This document shows positions 34,536 to 44,783 of a stretch of DNA of 64,000 bases, piece by piece. Every line of letters begins with the position of its first letter. Positions within the stretch are counted from its first letter, which is position 1. Below the pieces are notes generated by a model. It saw only the letters and a list, made by a program, of their open reading frames with translations, was not told the DNA's origin and made no database searches. This DNA comes from Rhabditoides inermis. Lineage: Eukaryota > Nematoda > Chromadorea > Rhabditida > Rhabditidae. The stretch lies in NCBI GenBank assembly GCA_963966185.1, contig CAWZYM010000317.1, positions 40,276 to 104,275 on the forward strand, given 5' to 3'. Position numbers and translations under genes: made by a program.

Positions 34536-34806
34536 TCTCGTCTATATAACTGAAAAAGATGCAGAATTTTTCGTTTTGTAAAGTGGTGTCGTGGTGTCGT
34601 GGTGTCGTGGTGTCGACACCGTGGTGCCGTGGTGTTGACACCATGGTGTCGTGGTGTCGACACCAGAGGGTCGTGGTGTCGTGGTGTCTGGTGTCTGGTG
34701 TCATGGTGTCTGGTGTCATTTCCTAATTGCCGCTAAGGAGAGTGATATCCAATCGACAGGAGGACCTGAGTGCTCCGCATGTCGGCTCCGACAATGAATC
34801 ACTCAC

Positions 34807-35181
34807 TCACTCCTCGGCCGAATCTCCGTAGATCATCTGGAAATCAATGAAAAAACAATGAAAGAAAAAAGCAATATCCAATGTCGAGGTTCTCCTATGC
34901 TTCATTTGGTGGAAATGTAAGCGGTGGAAGAATCTTTGTTCTCTCTCTTCCCGCAGAGTTATCTCTTGACACAGTGCGTATCTACAGCAAGAGAGAGTAT
35001 GAAACGGTACCCCCTTTCCTGCAGGGACACTGTTCGTAGCAGCGAACCTTCTAGAGAGTGAGAACGTGAACAAGCTGCTAAACAACTTTTCCTGCATAAA
35101 TTATTCTAACTGGTGGTTTTTTTTTGGGTTTGCAGGGTCGACGACGGGGGCTGCTGTGCTCATCATCTATTGTAAGAGAAC

Positions 35182-35219
<38 letters not shown>

Positions 35220-35294
35220 TGAGAGAGAGAAGGAGGAGGTAGGGAGGGAGGGAAAAGAGAGGCGTGGTCGATGGTAATGCTGGAAGGAGGGAAG

Positions 35295-35355
<61 letters not shown>

Positions 35356-35455
35356 TATAGAGGAGAGAGAGGATAGAGAGGAGAGTGAGAGAGAAGGGGG
35401 AGGGAGGGAGGGAGAAAGAGAGGCGTGGTCGATGGGGATGCTGGAAGGAGGGAAG

Positions 35456-35508
<53 letters not shown>

Positions 35509-35603
35509 AGAGAGAGGAGAGAGCGGATAGAGAAGAGAGTGAGAGAAAGAAGGGGGAGGGAGGGAGGGAGAAAGCGAGGCGTGGTCGATGGGGATGCTGG
35601 AAA

Positions 35604-35664
<61 letters not shown>

Positions 35665-36929
35665 AGAGAGGAGAGTGAGAGAGAGAAGGGAGAGGGAGGG
35701 AGGGAGAAAGCGAGGCGTGGTCGATGGGGATGCTGAAAGAAGGAGAGGGGAGGGGAGTGAGAGAGAGAGAGAGAGAGAGAAAGAGAGGAGATAGAGGAAA
35801 GAGAGGATAGAGAGGAGAGTGAGAGAGAAGGGGAGGAGGGAGGGAGAAAGCGAGGCGTGGTCGATGGGAATGCTGAAAGAAGGAGAGGGGAGGGGAGTGA
35901 GAGAGAGAAAGAAAAAGAGAGGAGATAGAGGGAAGATAGGATAGAAAGGAGAGTGGGTGAGAAGGGTGAGGGAGGGAGGGAGAAAGAGAGGCGTGGTCGA
36001 TGGGAATGCTGAAAGAAGGAGAGGGGAGGGGAGTGAGAGAGAGAGAAAGAAAAAGAGAGGAGATAGAGGGAAGAGAGGATAGAGAGGAGAGTGGGTGAGA
36101 AGGGGGAGGCAGGGAGGGAGAAAGAGAGGCGTGGTCGATGGGAATGCTGAAAGAAGGAGAGGGGAGGGGGGTGAGAGAGAGAGAGAGAGAGAGAAAGAAA
36201 AAGAGAGGAGATAGAGGGAAGAGAGGATAGAGAGGAGAGTGGCTGAGAAGGGGGAGGGAGGGAGGGAGAAAGAGAGGCGTGGTCGATTGGAATGCTGGAA
36301 GAAGGAGAGGGGAGGGGAGAGAGAGAGAAAGAAAAAGAGAGGAGATAGAGGGAAGAGAGGATAGAGAGGAGAGTGGCTGAGAAGGGGGAGGGAGGGAGGG
36401 AGAAAGAGAGGCGTGGTCGATTGGAATGCTGGAAGAAGGAGAGGGGAGGGGAGTGAGAGAAAGAGAGAGAGGAGATAGAGGAAAGAGAGGATAGAGAGGA
36501 GAGTTGGAGAGAAGGGGGAGGGAGGGAGGGAGAAAGAGAGGCCTGGTCGATTCGAATGCTGGATAGAGAGGAAGGTGGAAAGGTGTGAAACAATCATATG
36601 GTAGAAGTAGTGTGTGTCCAAGTAGATAGAAGACAGTGCGGCCAGACTGAGAGATAGAGAGGGGGGGGAGAAAGACGGGAATGATGGAAGCAGGGGAGGG
36701 GAACAATGTGGTGATACAGTGCGTTTGAGTGGACAAAAGCCTTTACCAGACCGGGAGACATAGAGAAAGAGAGAGAGAAAGAATGAGAGGAGAGAGAGAA
36801 AGATAGAGAGAGAGAGAGAAAAAGACTACCACATACCGCATATTGACGAGGTAGAACGGGTACATAGTTGTTGGCTCCCATCTCGAAAAGATCCAGTCGG
36901 TCGCAATCGTACATGTCGTCCTCCGATAT
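34807..36929 (-). CDS. Remnant of a minus-strand gene, last two exons
   Basis: Read on the minus strand: exon 36837-36929 (acceptor TTTCAG, donor GTATGT) encodes SEDDMYDCDRLDLFEMG and NNYVPVLPRQYA, 31 codons in phase 0. Exon 34807-34836 (acceptor TTTCCAG) encodes MIYGDSAEE and a stop, also phase 0. The 2-kb intron between them is filled by GA-rich minisatellite. Upstream, the gene is cut by a LINE 3' end at 36957. The second exon is also present beside copy C (51309-51338), where the first is missing. Function not recognised. Another exon could lie in the intron. Confidence 0.4.
35170..36570. repeat. GA-rich minisatellite
   Basis: Units of about 135-170 bp, each with a GA run, then GAGAGTGAGAGAGAAGG, GGGAGGGAGGGAG and GAGGCGTGGTCGATGG. 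About ten units of varying length. The related array at 51685-52710 downstream of copy C has fewer and shorter GA runs. The very long minus-strand frames here (serine, leucine and proline only) are low-complexity artefacts. Confidence 0.9.
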
Positions 36930-36956
36930 CTGAAACTATCGAAGTGTGACCGATTT

Positions 36957-37240
36957 TAAATAATAATAATAAGTTTATCGCATGTATGTTTGATAGAGTA
37001 TGCAAGAAATTGCGGATGGACACTGGCGAAATATGTGATAATACGATTGTGTGACAAAATTAAAAATGGTAAAACTAAAACAAAATGAGGTACTACTGCG
37101 CCTTGTTCAAGGGTACTGGCAGAGTGATGGTCACATATAAAACACGTTGAAATTGAAAGAGACACAAGAAGTGCAGGTGGGACGACGTGCGAGAGACGCC
37201 CTGACTCTCCAGTCATGATGCACGAATCCGAGACGACGGG
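36957..37240 (-). mobile_element. LINE 3' end-like fragment, minus strand
   Basis: Inverse of about 930-1205, ending with AATAATAATAATAAG on the plus strand. It interrupts the minus-strand gene whose exon lies at 36837-36929. Confidence 0.5.
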
Positions 37241-38648
37241 AAACCGCTAGAACTAGCCCTGACTAGCTCTCTAAACCGCCCCGCATCCCTCACTCCCACG
37301 ACTTCAGATGAAAGGCTATTCCAGAAACTATGTGCTCTATGAATGCTCGTGAGTAGTCTGTTCCCCCCTTTAGACTAATATTTACTATGGTGTCTGTCTG
37401 TCCGTCCTTCCGGAGAGATATCTCTTTTCAAAGTTGACCCTGTTTACTGATTTCTTCTAGAAAGTTTCTTCAAAACCCGAGTACGCAAAATTCCAAATAT
37501 CTCGTCAATAGCGATCTTCTGATCATAGTTATCACCTAATCTCTTAACTATGGAGAAAAATTTCAAAATACTTCAATTAGAACCAAACTTGGAGGGTAGG
37601 TGAATCGACCTAGAAAAAATCGATAGCCGCGATACCAGCTGCCTGTGACCTCATCTTCATGCCCAAATAGGCGAATGTACCCAAAATGCACCCAAAATTC
37701 ATGATCTTCGATTTCTATAAAAATTGAACAGAAGATAGATTACGTACAAAAGATTATAAAAACTGGTTTCCTTTTTTGAAAAGTCACCAAATATGGGAAA
37801 TATGATCGACTTTTCGTACAGACGAGATAGAGGGTCCAATTTGTAAACTTAAGCTTTTATGGGCAAAAAAGCCCTTCTGTAAAAATTTGAGATCGATCGG
37901 ACTTCGTCTTCATACCGTATTAGACATATTTTGACCGCGCGTTACTTGCTGGGGTCGCGCACACCGGCTTGCTCGCTACCAGCCGCAAGGTCAACACATC
38001 GATATAGAATAGTTGGCATTCGCAAGTACTGACTCATATCCACACAGTGATATCTTTTTTGATAGTTACACGTGTAAACAAAACAGTAATGGATTGATTA
38101 TGTTGCAAAGAGTCAAAATTTCGGGCTTCGACGAATAACTTCGACGAAATGAACAGTTGAAGGTTAGAAAAGACAAGGAAAGTGTTTAATGACGAGTTCA
38201 GTCATTAGAAAACGCTTTGTAAGGATCAAATCAACTTCAACAAACTCTTTCAAATGCCATCACACGTGCGCACAACGTGTTAGGGCGCGCCAGCCGGCTG
38301 ATTTTCTTTCAGCTGTGTCTTCTCGAAGTCATGGTAGACGTAATATAGAACTATGAACTGTTTTATTTTTTGTTAGTTGAAACTAGGTTTTTGAGTTCAT
38401 TACTTGTACATATTCAGTCTGAAATTCCGCGTTTTGATGCAGTACAGTGACGAGTGGAAGTGAGGTGAGGTGATCATCGATTTCACCTTACATGTCATTT
38501 GGCAAGCACAGGCGGTCGAAATATGTTTTTTAGAACGTGAATGAGTAGACAGTAGGAAGAGTAGACATAAAAACAGTGGTACTTTTTGTATAAAAAATAG
38601 TTTTCACCGCAGCAGAGACAGTAGACAGAAGAGAGTATATCATTGTCT
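37241..38648. other. No gene seen; dispersed repeat
   Basis: About 37385-37440 has CTATGGTGTCTGTCTGTCCG, a motif related to the start of the 883-bp satellite unit and to 63245. The rest is AT-rich with no exon-like frame. Confidence 0.5.
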
Positions 38649-39118
38649 CTATAGTCGGATTGGATCCTATATGCCATCCGTGACATTTCACATGTTGTGC
38701 ATTTTTGTGCAACACAACATGTATGTCAACAAATATCCAAAACGCGTCCATGAGTAGGAATCGAACCCATGAGCAGCACGCAGCGATTTCTCACTGGCGG
38801 CGCGCTCTACCACTGCGCCATAGAGGCAGTGGTTAGGAGATCGAAGAGAGAGCACATGTAGCTCCACTGGCCACTTGAGTGTACTATGATGAGAGTTAAC
38901 GAGCAAAAATATCGGCGAGAATCAATGACCTCTTAGTGTGAGCCTAAATGGCGCAGTGGTAGAGCGCGCCGCCAGCGCGCGATCGTTGCGAGCTGCCATG
39001 GGTTCGATTCCCTCTCACAAAGCGTTTTGAATCTTTGAAGGTTTACATGTTGTGTTGCACAAAACTGCACAACATGTGAAATGTCACGGATGGCATATAG
39101 GATCCAATTCGACTATAG
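38649..39118. mobile_element. 470-bp foldback element with two opposed tRNA-like units
   Basis: About 80-bp terminal inverted repeats: CTATAGTCGGATTGGATCC at the left and the complement ending GACTATAG at the right, both containing TGCCATCCGTGACATTTCAC. Inside, a minus-strand unit (about 38747-38828) and a plus-strand unit (about 38941-39020) each carry GGCGCAGTGGTAGAGCGCGC (A box) and GGGTTCGATTCC (B box). Neither closes as a normal tRNA. Probably a SINE pair or tRNA-bearing MITE. Confidence 0.75.
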
Positions 39119-39164
39119 AAAGTTGTGAAAGTTGTTGTCTCCGCAGCGGATAAGTGAAAGTTTA

Positions 39165-39170
39165 CGAAAT

Positions 39171-39231
<61 letters not shown>

Positions 39232-39397
39232 AAGGAGAGATGAGGGAGAGTAGACATAACTGTCTCTCGAAAGTCGCAGTGGCAACTGCAGACGTGAGAG
39301 TAGAAGAGTAGACGGGAGGTGACAGTAGACAGAAAAGAGCAAACTACTGTCTCTAGCAAATTGTTGTCAAAGCAGCAGAGACGTGAAAGTAGACAAA

Positions 39398-39433
<36 letters not shown>

Positions 39434-39691
39434 AGAGAAGGAAGAGTAGACATAACTGTCTTTCGAAAGACGCAGTGACTACTGCAGTGGCAACTGCAGA
39501 CGTGAGAGTAGAAGAGTAGACTGGAGGTGACAGTAGACAGCAGAGAGCAAACTACTGTCTCTAGAAAATTGTTGTCAAAGCAGCAGAGACGTGAAAGTAG
39601 AAGAGGAAGAGTAGACGGGAGGTAGACAGAAGAGAGCAAACTACTGTCTCTAGAAAATTGTTGTCAAAGCAGCAGAGACGTGAAAGTAGAC

Positions 39692-39737
<46 letters not shown>

Positions 39738-39906
39738 GGAGAGAGAAGGAAGAGTAGACATAACTTCTTTCGAAAGTCGCAGTGACTACTGCAGACGTGA
39801 AAGTACATAGAAGAGTAAACGGGAGGTGAGAGAAGATAGAAGAGAGCAACCTACTGTCTCTAAAAAGTTGTTGTTCAGAGAGGCTTGACACAGCGGAGAC
39901 GTGAGA

Positions 39907-39981
<75 letters not shown>

Positions 39982-40135
39982 GGATGGGGGAAGAGAGAAG
40001 GAAGGAGAGTAGACAAAAGAGATAAGATTACTGGTACTTTCTCTAGAAAGTTGCTGTCATCGCAGCAGAGACGTAACCAGTATACAGAAAAGAGCAAAGT
40101 ACTGTTTTTATAGAACGTCGTTGTCACTGCAGAGA
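39165..40135. repeat. GA microsatellite and AGTAGAC minisatellite cluster
   Basis: Four long GA runs (about 39173-39228, 39398-39424, 39694-39733, 39913-39980) are embedded in units sharing CAGCAGAGACGTGAAAGTAG and CTACTGTCTCTAG. Units of about 150-220 bp in tandem. No gene. Confidence 0.85.
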
Positions 40136-40349
40136 GAGAGAGGAAAACAGAGAGTGTGTAAATTAGTAAAAAAAAGGAGAAAGAGAGATATTTTTATAGA
40201 GTGGAAGAGAGAATACACGTGAAATAGTTAGACATGTGTAGACCTTAATAATGATATCACTCCGCAAGAATCAATAGAGAGTAATCAGGGATATTTTTTT
40301 TCAAAGTGAACTTTTTTCTATTTCTCTATTTATGTATACCTAGTGCGGA

Positions 40350-40377
40350 GGCGCGCGACAGCGCGCCGGAGCGCTAG
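40350..40377. repeat. GC-rich hairpin truncating a LINE
   Basis: CTAGTGCGGAGGCGCGCG with complement ending GCGCTAG. Inverse of the hairpin at 16687-16725. The reverse transcriptase frame stops matching its relative exactly here. Confidence 0.55.
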
Positions 40378-41300
40378 TCGCTGGATCAAAACAAGGGACA
40401 ATGCGCAAACTGTGTGAGTGTCTGGAGGATGTTGGAATTACATTGAATACACCATCAGATTCAAAAGGCAAAACTCGGTGAGTGACTTTGTATATGAACG
40501 TGACGTCATTGATGAAACGACGGGACTCGAGAGTTTCAAGTCCCAGCAGGCGGAGACGCTCAGAGTATCCAAGAGATAGGTGACCAGCTCGTTGGCAAAT
40601 GCGACGGGTAAAATACCTTTGCACGCCTTCAAGCAGATTCACCAAACGCACGCTAGTTGGGTTCCACAACTCAGTACAATATTCCAACTTGCATCGGAAA
40701 TATGTATCATATGCTTTCACTAAGACAGTGAGATTTCGCGTGTGATATGCCCTCAGAAAGTTATTGATCGACCACAGGGCGTTGTTTGCTATACGAGAGA
40801 TATGAGTGTCAAAGCCAAGACTGTCAGAGATCCATACACCTAAGTCTTTCACGCAGACAGTGGCTTCGAGAGGTGTGCCGCCAGCACAATACACAAAACG
40901 CGGATTTCTTTTACCCAAGTGAAGAATGTACGTTTTAGAGGTTGAAATGGTGAGTCCCCACTTGCGCGACCAATTGTTAACCGCGTCTACTGCAGCCTGA
41001 AAGGCGGAGTGCGCCGACACATCAGACGGGTCAAACGAGAAATAGACCTTGAGGTCATCCGCATACAACACGCAGTGCATACCAGTTGGAAGTGATCTCA
41101 CTATGTCGTTTATATAGATGTTAAACAAGAGAGGGCCAAGACAGCTGCCCTGAGGCACAGCACAGTTCACTTGCCTGGGGGCAGACAGTGAGTCTCCAAT
41201 AAGAACGTGAGTCGTGGAACGTACCACTCTAAATTTCGTGTGTAAACTACGACTATAGGCTCGCAAATGAGTTTCACTGTTTTCATGACATCAGGTTGGT
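40378..41300 (-). pseudogene. CR1-like LINE reverse transcriptase fragment 1
   Basis: Minus-strand frame of about 300 codons with hallmarks of non-LTR reverse transcriptase: PQGSCLGPLLFNIYINDI, then the catalytic VLYADDLKVYF, then KDLGVWIS and the conserved YFRCKLEYCTELWNP and RRICQRAGHLSL. The 5' half (endonuclease and fingers) is missing, and the 3' end is cut off by the hairpin at 40350-40377, so it cannot be active. It shares its C-terminal part with 52843-53510. Confidence 0.88.
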
Positions 41301-41351
41301 TAGAAAAAGATCAGAGTTCTTTCAATGTGGTTGTCTAATTGACAAAACATG

Positions 41352-41427
41352 GCGAGACCGGAAGGGATTAAACCCGCGAACTCATTCTTGCCAAGCGAGA
41401 GCGTAACCACTACGCTGTGGAGACAGC
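41352..41427 (-). other. tRNA-like segment
   Basis: On the minus strand: GCGTAGTGGTTACGCTCTCG (A-box region) and GGGTTTAATCCC (B box). No good acceptor stem, so more likely a tRNA-derived repeat than a tRNA gene. Confidence 0.35.
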
Positions 41428-41429
41428 TT

Positions 41430-42282
41430 TGCGAATAGAAACTGTGAACGCGAGAAAAAATGTTCACTGTCCAACAGCTTAGGGTACTGTAAAACTATTA
41501 GATGCACAACTCACACTTCTAAAACCAAAAATCGGTATGCTCATATGACTATCAATGATAATCATAAGTGCATATACACACAATTACATACATATGTAAC
41601 AATCCATTAAATATTGTGCGTTCTGCATACGGAATGTTCTACGGTACATTTCGGTATTTCTCACTACGAAATACACAACTTCGCGACGCGTTTTCTTCAC
41701 CTTATCTTCATTTTTAGCAAAAGTTTATTTATGAAAAGTGATTGTATTTTCGCGTATTTTCACGTAGCAGTCGTAGTTGACACACGAAATTCAAAGTGGT
41801 ACGTTCTTTTAATACACTATGTAGCTGATAAAGCAACATTGATGCAAACGGCCACAAATGTTCACGTACTCTGTATTGTGCCGTAACGCGCTAGGGATGA
41901 GTAGAGTTAAGTAGTAGTAGTGTGCCATTGGAAAGTAAATAAAAAACAATCTAAACTTTCAGAAACACGAAACACGAAAACACAACAACAGCATTTGTGT
42001 ATATCTTTCTCGCTACATGCAGGACTGCGCGGCGCGAGTTTGAACACATATTTTTTGTGATAACAGGGATGTGTATGTGTTATGGGATGGCAATTGTTGT
42101 TGTGATAACTGGACAGCGAATTTTATTCGTACAAAACACATCGCAATAAGTAAACGGCAGAAACTGATAAAAATAGAAAACAGTTCAAAAACTATTGATA
42201 TTTTTATCAACGATTAAATAATAAAAAAATGTGTAAGCAGTAGTATTGTAGCGGCAGACGTACTTCGTCTCCTTTTCTTTTC
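41430..42282. other. No gene seen
   Basis: AT-rich sequence. A 90-codon plus-strand frame at 41614-41886 has no splice or composition support. Confidence 0.5.
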
Positions 42283-42714
42283 CTAGCCACAGAGATATTC
42301 TTCATCGACCTCCTTGATAACGCTACAAAAATGATATGTTTTGTTACCTATACTATTCACGAAAAAAGTACTCACCGCCTTCATTGTTATGGACCACCAG
42401 AAGGGAAGTGCCTTCTTCATTCCTCCTACGATCGTCGTATGGGGATACCCCTGGGAGGAGAGCGTGGGTCGGAGTCGTCCCGCATTTATCACCTGAAGTA
42501 TAACATAATAAAGAAAACGACCACAAATGCTCTCAAAAAAGGTCTGCAATGCATACTGTGGCAGCAGTACAAGTATTTCCCCTCTTTCAAGATACACGCT
42601 GCACTGATCTGCCAGTGAGAGTTTTCCCGCCAGTAGATCGGGGCTAGGCGGGAGGTCGGGAATAATCGGAATAGGCTTTCCCACGGTATGGTTGTGTGTG
42701 CTGCCATCGATCAC
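42283..42714 (-). CDS. Hypothetical minus-strand open frame
   Basis: A 143-codon frame starting MIDGSTHNHTVGKPIPIIPD. Two stretches look exon-like: the proline-rich start with ADQCSVYLERGEILVLLPQ, and LRPTLSSQGYPHTTIVGGMK. The stretches between are AT-rich and could be introns (one starts GTGAGTAC and ends TTTGTAG), but splicing them changes the frame near the end. No family recognised. Confidence 0.3.
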   Translation of the reverse strand: MIDGSTHNHTVGKPIPIIPDLPPSPDLLAGKLSLADQCSVYLERGEILVLLPQYALQTFFESICGRFLYYVILQVINAGRLRPTLSSQGYPHTTIVGGMKKALPFWWSITMKAVSTFFVNSIGNKTYHFCSVIKEVDEEYLCG

Positions 42715-43524
42715 TCATCATCATCATCATCATGTTTACATGTAAAAAGGTTCATAAACAACAAACATCGGATTGGAATCAAGGCGATGTTTTGACTGCA
42801 ATCTAAACGAATGTTCTATGTGCTCTAAACGTTAAATTTTATTTCCTACCACCATCTTTTCTGATGTCGCGCAGTCTAGAAGACAAGACGAAAAAGGGAG
42901 GATGAATTCATACACCCTGTATCTCCAAACACTTGACTTTTAAAAAAAACATACATTTTTGTAGTCCATTCGAAATTATTGATGAGAAATATGCTCGTTG
43001 GCAGGACATATGAAATATGCTTGTAGGCAGCGACTTCACAGAAGTATACAGTGATTGTAATACATATCTAGTCTATTCACGCATACATATAGATAAGATT
43101 AAAGTAGAATAGATAAAATACAATTACGAAACTAGTGTTGCCAGAAGCTAGTCTTGAGAGAAACATATGATGAGGGAGAAGGAGAGGAAGCTACCCTATG
43201 TTGACGAAGTTTCTTGTCGTTGCCTTACCTTGAATGTTGTACTAGCCTGCCGTGTGTCAAATAGTCATTATTATTCTCATCTCTCCTTGATACTATAAAA
43301 GTTATCATGATATCCAATAGTAAATACAAATGACACTGGGCAAGTGATTGAGGCGAGTACAAAGTTCAAAATAGGTGAGATCATGCAAGGCACAGAATGA
43401 TCGGGCATCTGACCAAAGGGACGAGGACAGGACCACCCACGACGCTCCTTGGACCACCCACGACGCTCCTTAGACAACCCTTGGTCCGCAGCCGGCTTGA
43501 GGAAAGTGGTAAGGATTGTCATCA

Positions 43525-43862
43525 CAAGGGCTAAGCGCTGGGAGAAGCACAGTTTATCAACGGGGATGGTAGAGTCGAAGGTCGAAAGTCGATATTAGAT
43601 CGATCTTCAGTCGATAATCATTCGATTTCCTTTCCATAATTCATTAGAACTAGATACCATTATAGACGATAGCGGAGCTCCGGGTGTTCCTTTTCTTCCA
43701 TTACAATCCACAATAGTATATTAGTAACTCCGCGGGCTAGGAAGACAGCGTTATCATGAGCTAATACCCGCCTTGCTCAAGGGTACTGGGGGAAGATCAT
43801 TTCGACCCGACCGCGCGATGCGAGTGACGAAGAAATAATAATAATAATCCTAACCACTAGAC
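43525..43862 (+). mobile_element. Short interspersed/LINE 3' fragment
   Basis: About 330 bp, starting ACAAGGGCTAAGCGCTGGGAG and ending with AATAATAATAATAAT. The same sequence occurs inside an insertion in intron 6 of copy C (48708-49005). The ATT-type tail fits a retroposed element. Confidence 0.6.
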
Positions 43863-44135
43863 CACTAGAGAGAAAAGAAGATAGAGATAAAAAGAGAGAG
43901 AGAGAGGGAGAGGGAGAGAGAGGATCACCCACGTCGCGTGCCCTTGTATATAATGTGAGACGGCGCATGCGTGGCTATCAGAAGAAGCACATAGATGTTC
44001 TACGCACCAAACGTCTCTCAAAACAGTTGTCTAGTCAATCAATCCCAAACGATAGTTAAGTAAGTTTAAATCATTTTCCTGGAGGAGGGAGGAGACTGGC
44101 ACCAGAAAGAGGTTGCGGGAGTACGAGGACTGGAA

Positions 44136-44194
<59 letters not shown>

Positions 44195-44450
44195 GGGAGA
44201 GGGAGGAAGAGAGAAAGGAAGAGATGGAGAGGGAGCGAAAGAGAGGAAGGGAGAAAGAGGGAGAGAGAGTGAGGGAGAGAGGGAGAGGGAGGGAGAGCTA
44301 GTGAGAGAGAGAGGAAAGGGGAGAGAGAGAGGGAGGGAGAACGAGGAAAAAACTACACTCAAACAGTCAGATAACAACGAGAGGAAAAAGTTTTCGAAAA
44401 AGAAAGGTAAGACTCACGACATTATTTCTTGTCTTGTCATCAATGAGGTG

Positions 44451-44516
<66 letters not shown>

Positions 44517-44783
44517 CCTCAATAAACAATACAGTAATCAACACGCGGCAAGCGGACTGGTCGATGGGGGTGCTGGAAGGAGGGGAGGGGGTGCTTGAAA
44601 CAACCAAATGAAAGAAGTAGTATGTGTACTGAGGGAGAGTGCAAATCCAACAGTTACCATGTCATGTCAATGGATGATCAGTACGAGCCCTAATCACTGT
44701 ATCCTCTACGAGGTATAAGGAATGTAGTACATAACTTGTGTACAAAACGAAGAACCACCGCATTCCTCTCGTTTTTTCTGCCA
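43863..44783. repeat. GA/CT microsatellites, no gene
   Basis: GA-rich at about 43885-43922 and 44140-44335, CT-rich at about 44452-44515. About 44515-44630 repeats about 14205-14310. Confidence 0.8.

Larger units (their letters stand above)
29051..34731. mobile_element. Mutator-like MITE with GACACC-repeat arms, split by an LTR element
   Basis: Terminal inverted repeats: GGTAATTAGGAAATGACACC at the left and GGCAATTAGGAAATGACACC as the complement at the right. The arms continue as GACACC/GGTGTC minisatellite (29065-29160 and 34583-34715), able to form large hairpins. Without the LTR element it is 342 bp. The 9-bp target duplication is typical of Mutator-like elements. There is no transposase. 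Confidence 0.85.

Noticed and set aside
35078..36736. Minus-strand open frames of about 475-550 codons
   Set aside because: They consist only of S, L, P, F, I, R in repeats and mirror the GA-rich minisatellite; three overlapping frames are open at once, which is a low-complexity effect.
38747..38828. tRNA gene on the minus strand
   Set aside because: A and B boxes are good but the acceptor and anticodon stems do not pair; an inverted partner at 38941-39020 shows it is part of a repeat.
41614..41886. 90-codon plus-strand frame
   Set aside because: AT-rich, no splice signals, no paralogue, no recognisable motif.
42717..42735. CAT repeat as a regulatory or coding signal
   Set aside because: Simple microsatellite of about six units next to an uncertain frame; nothing supports a role.
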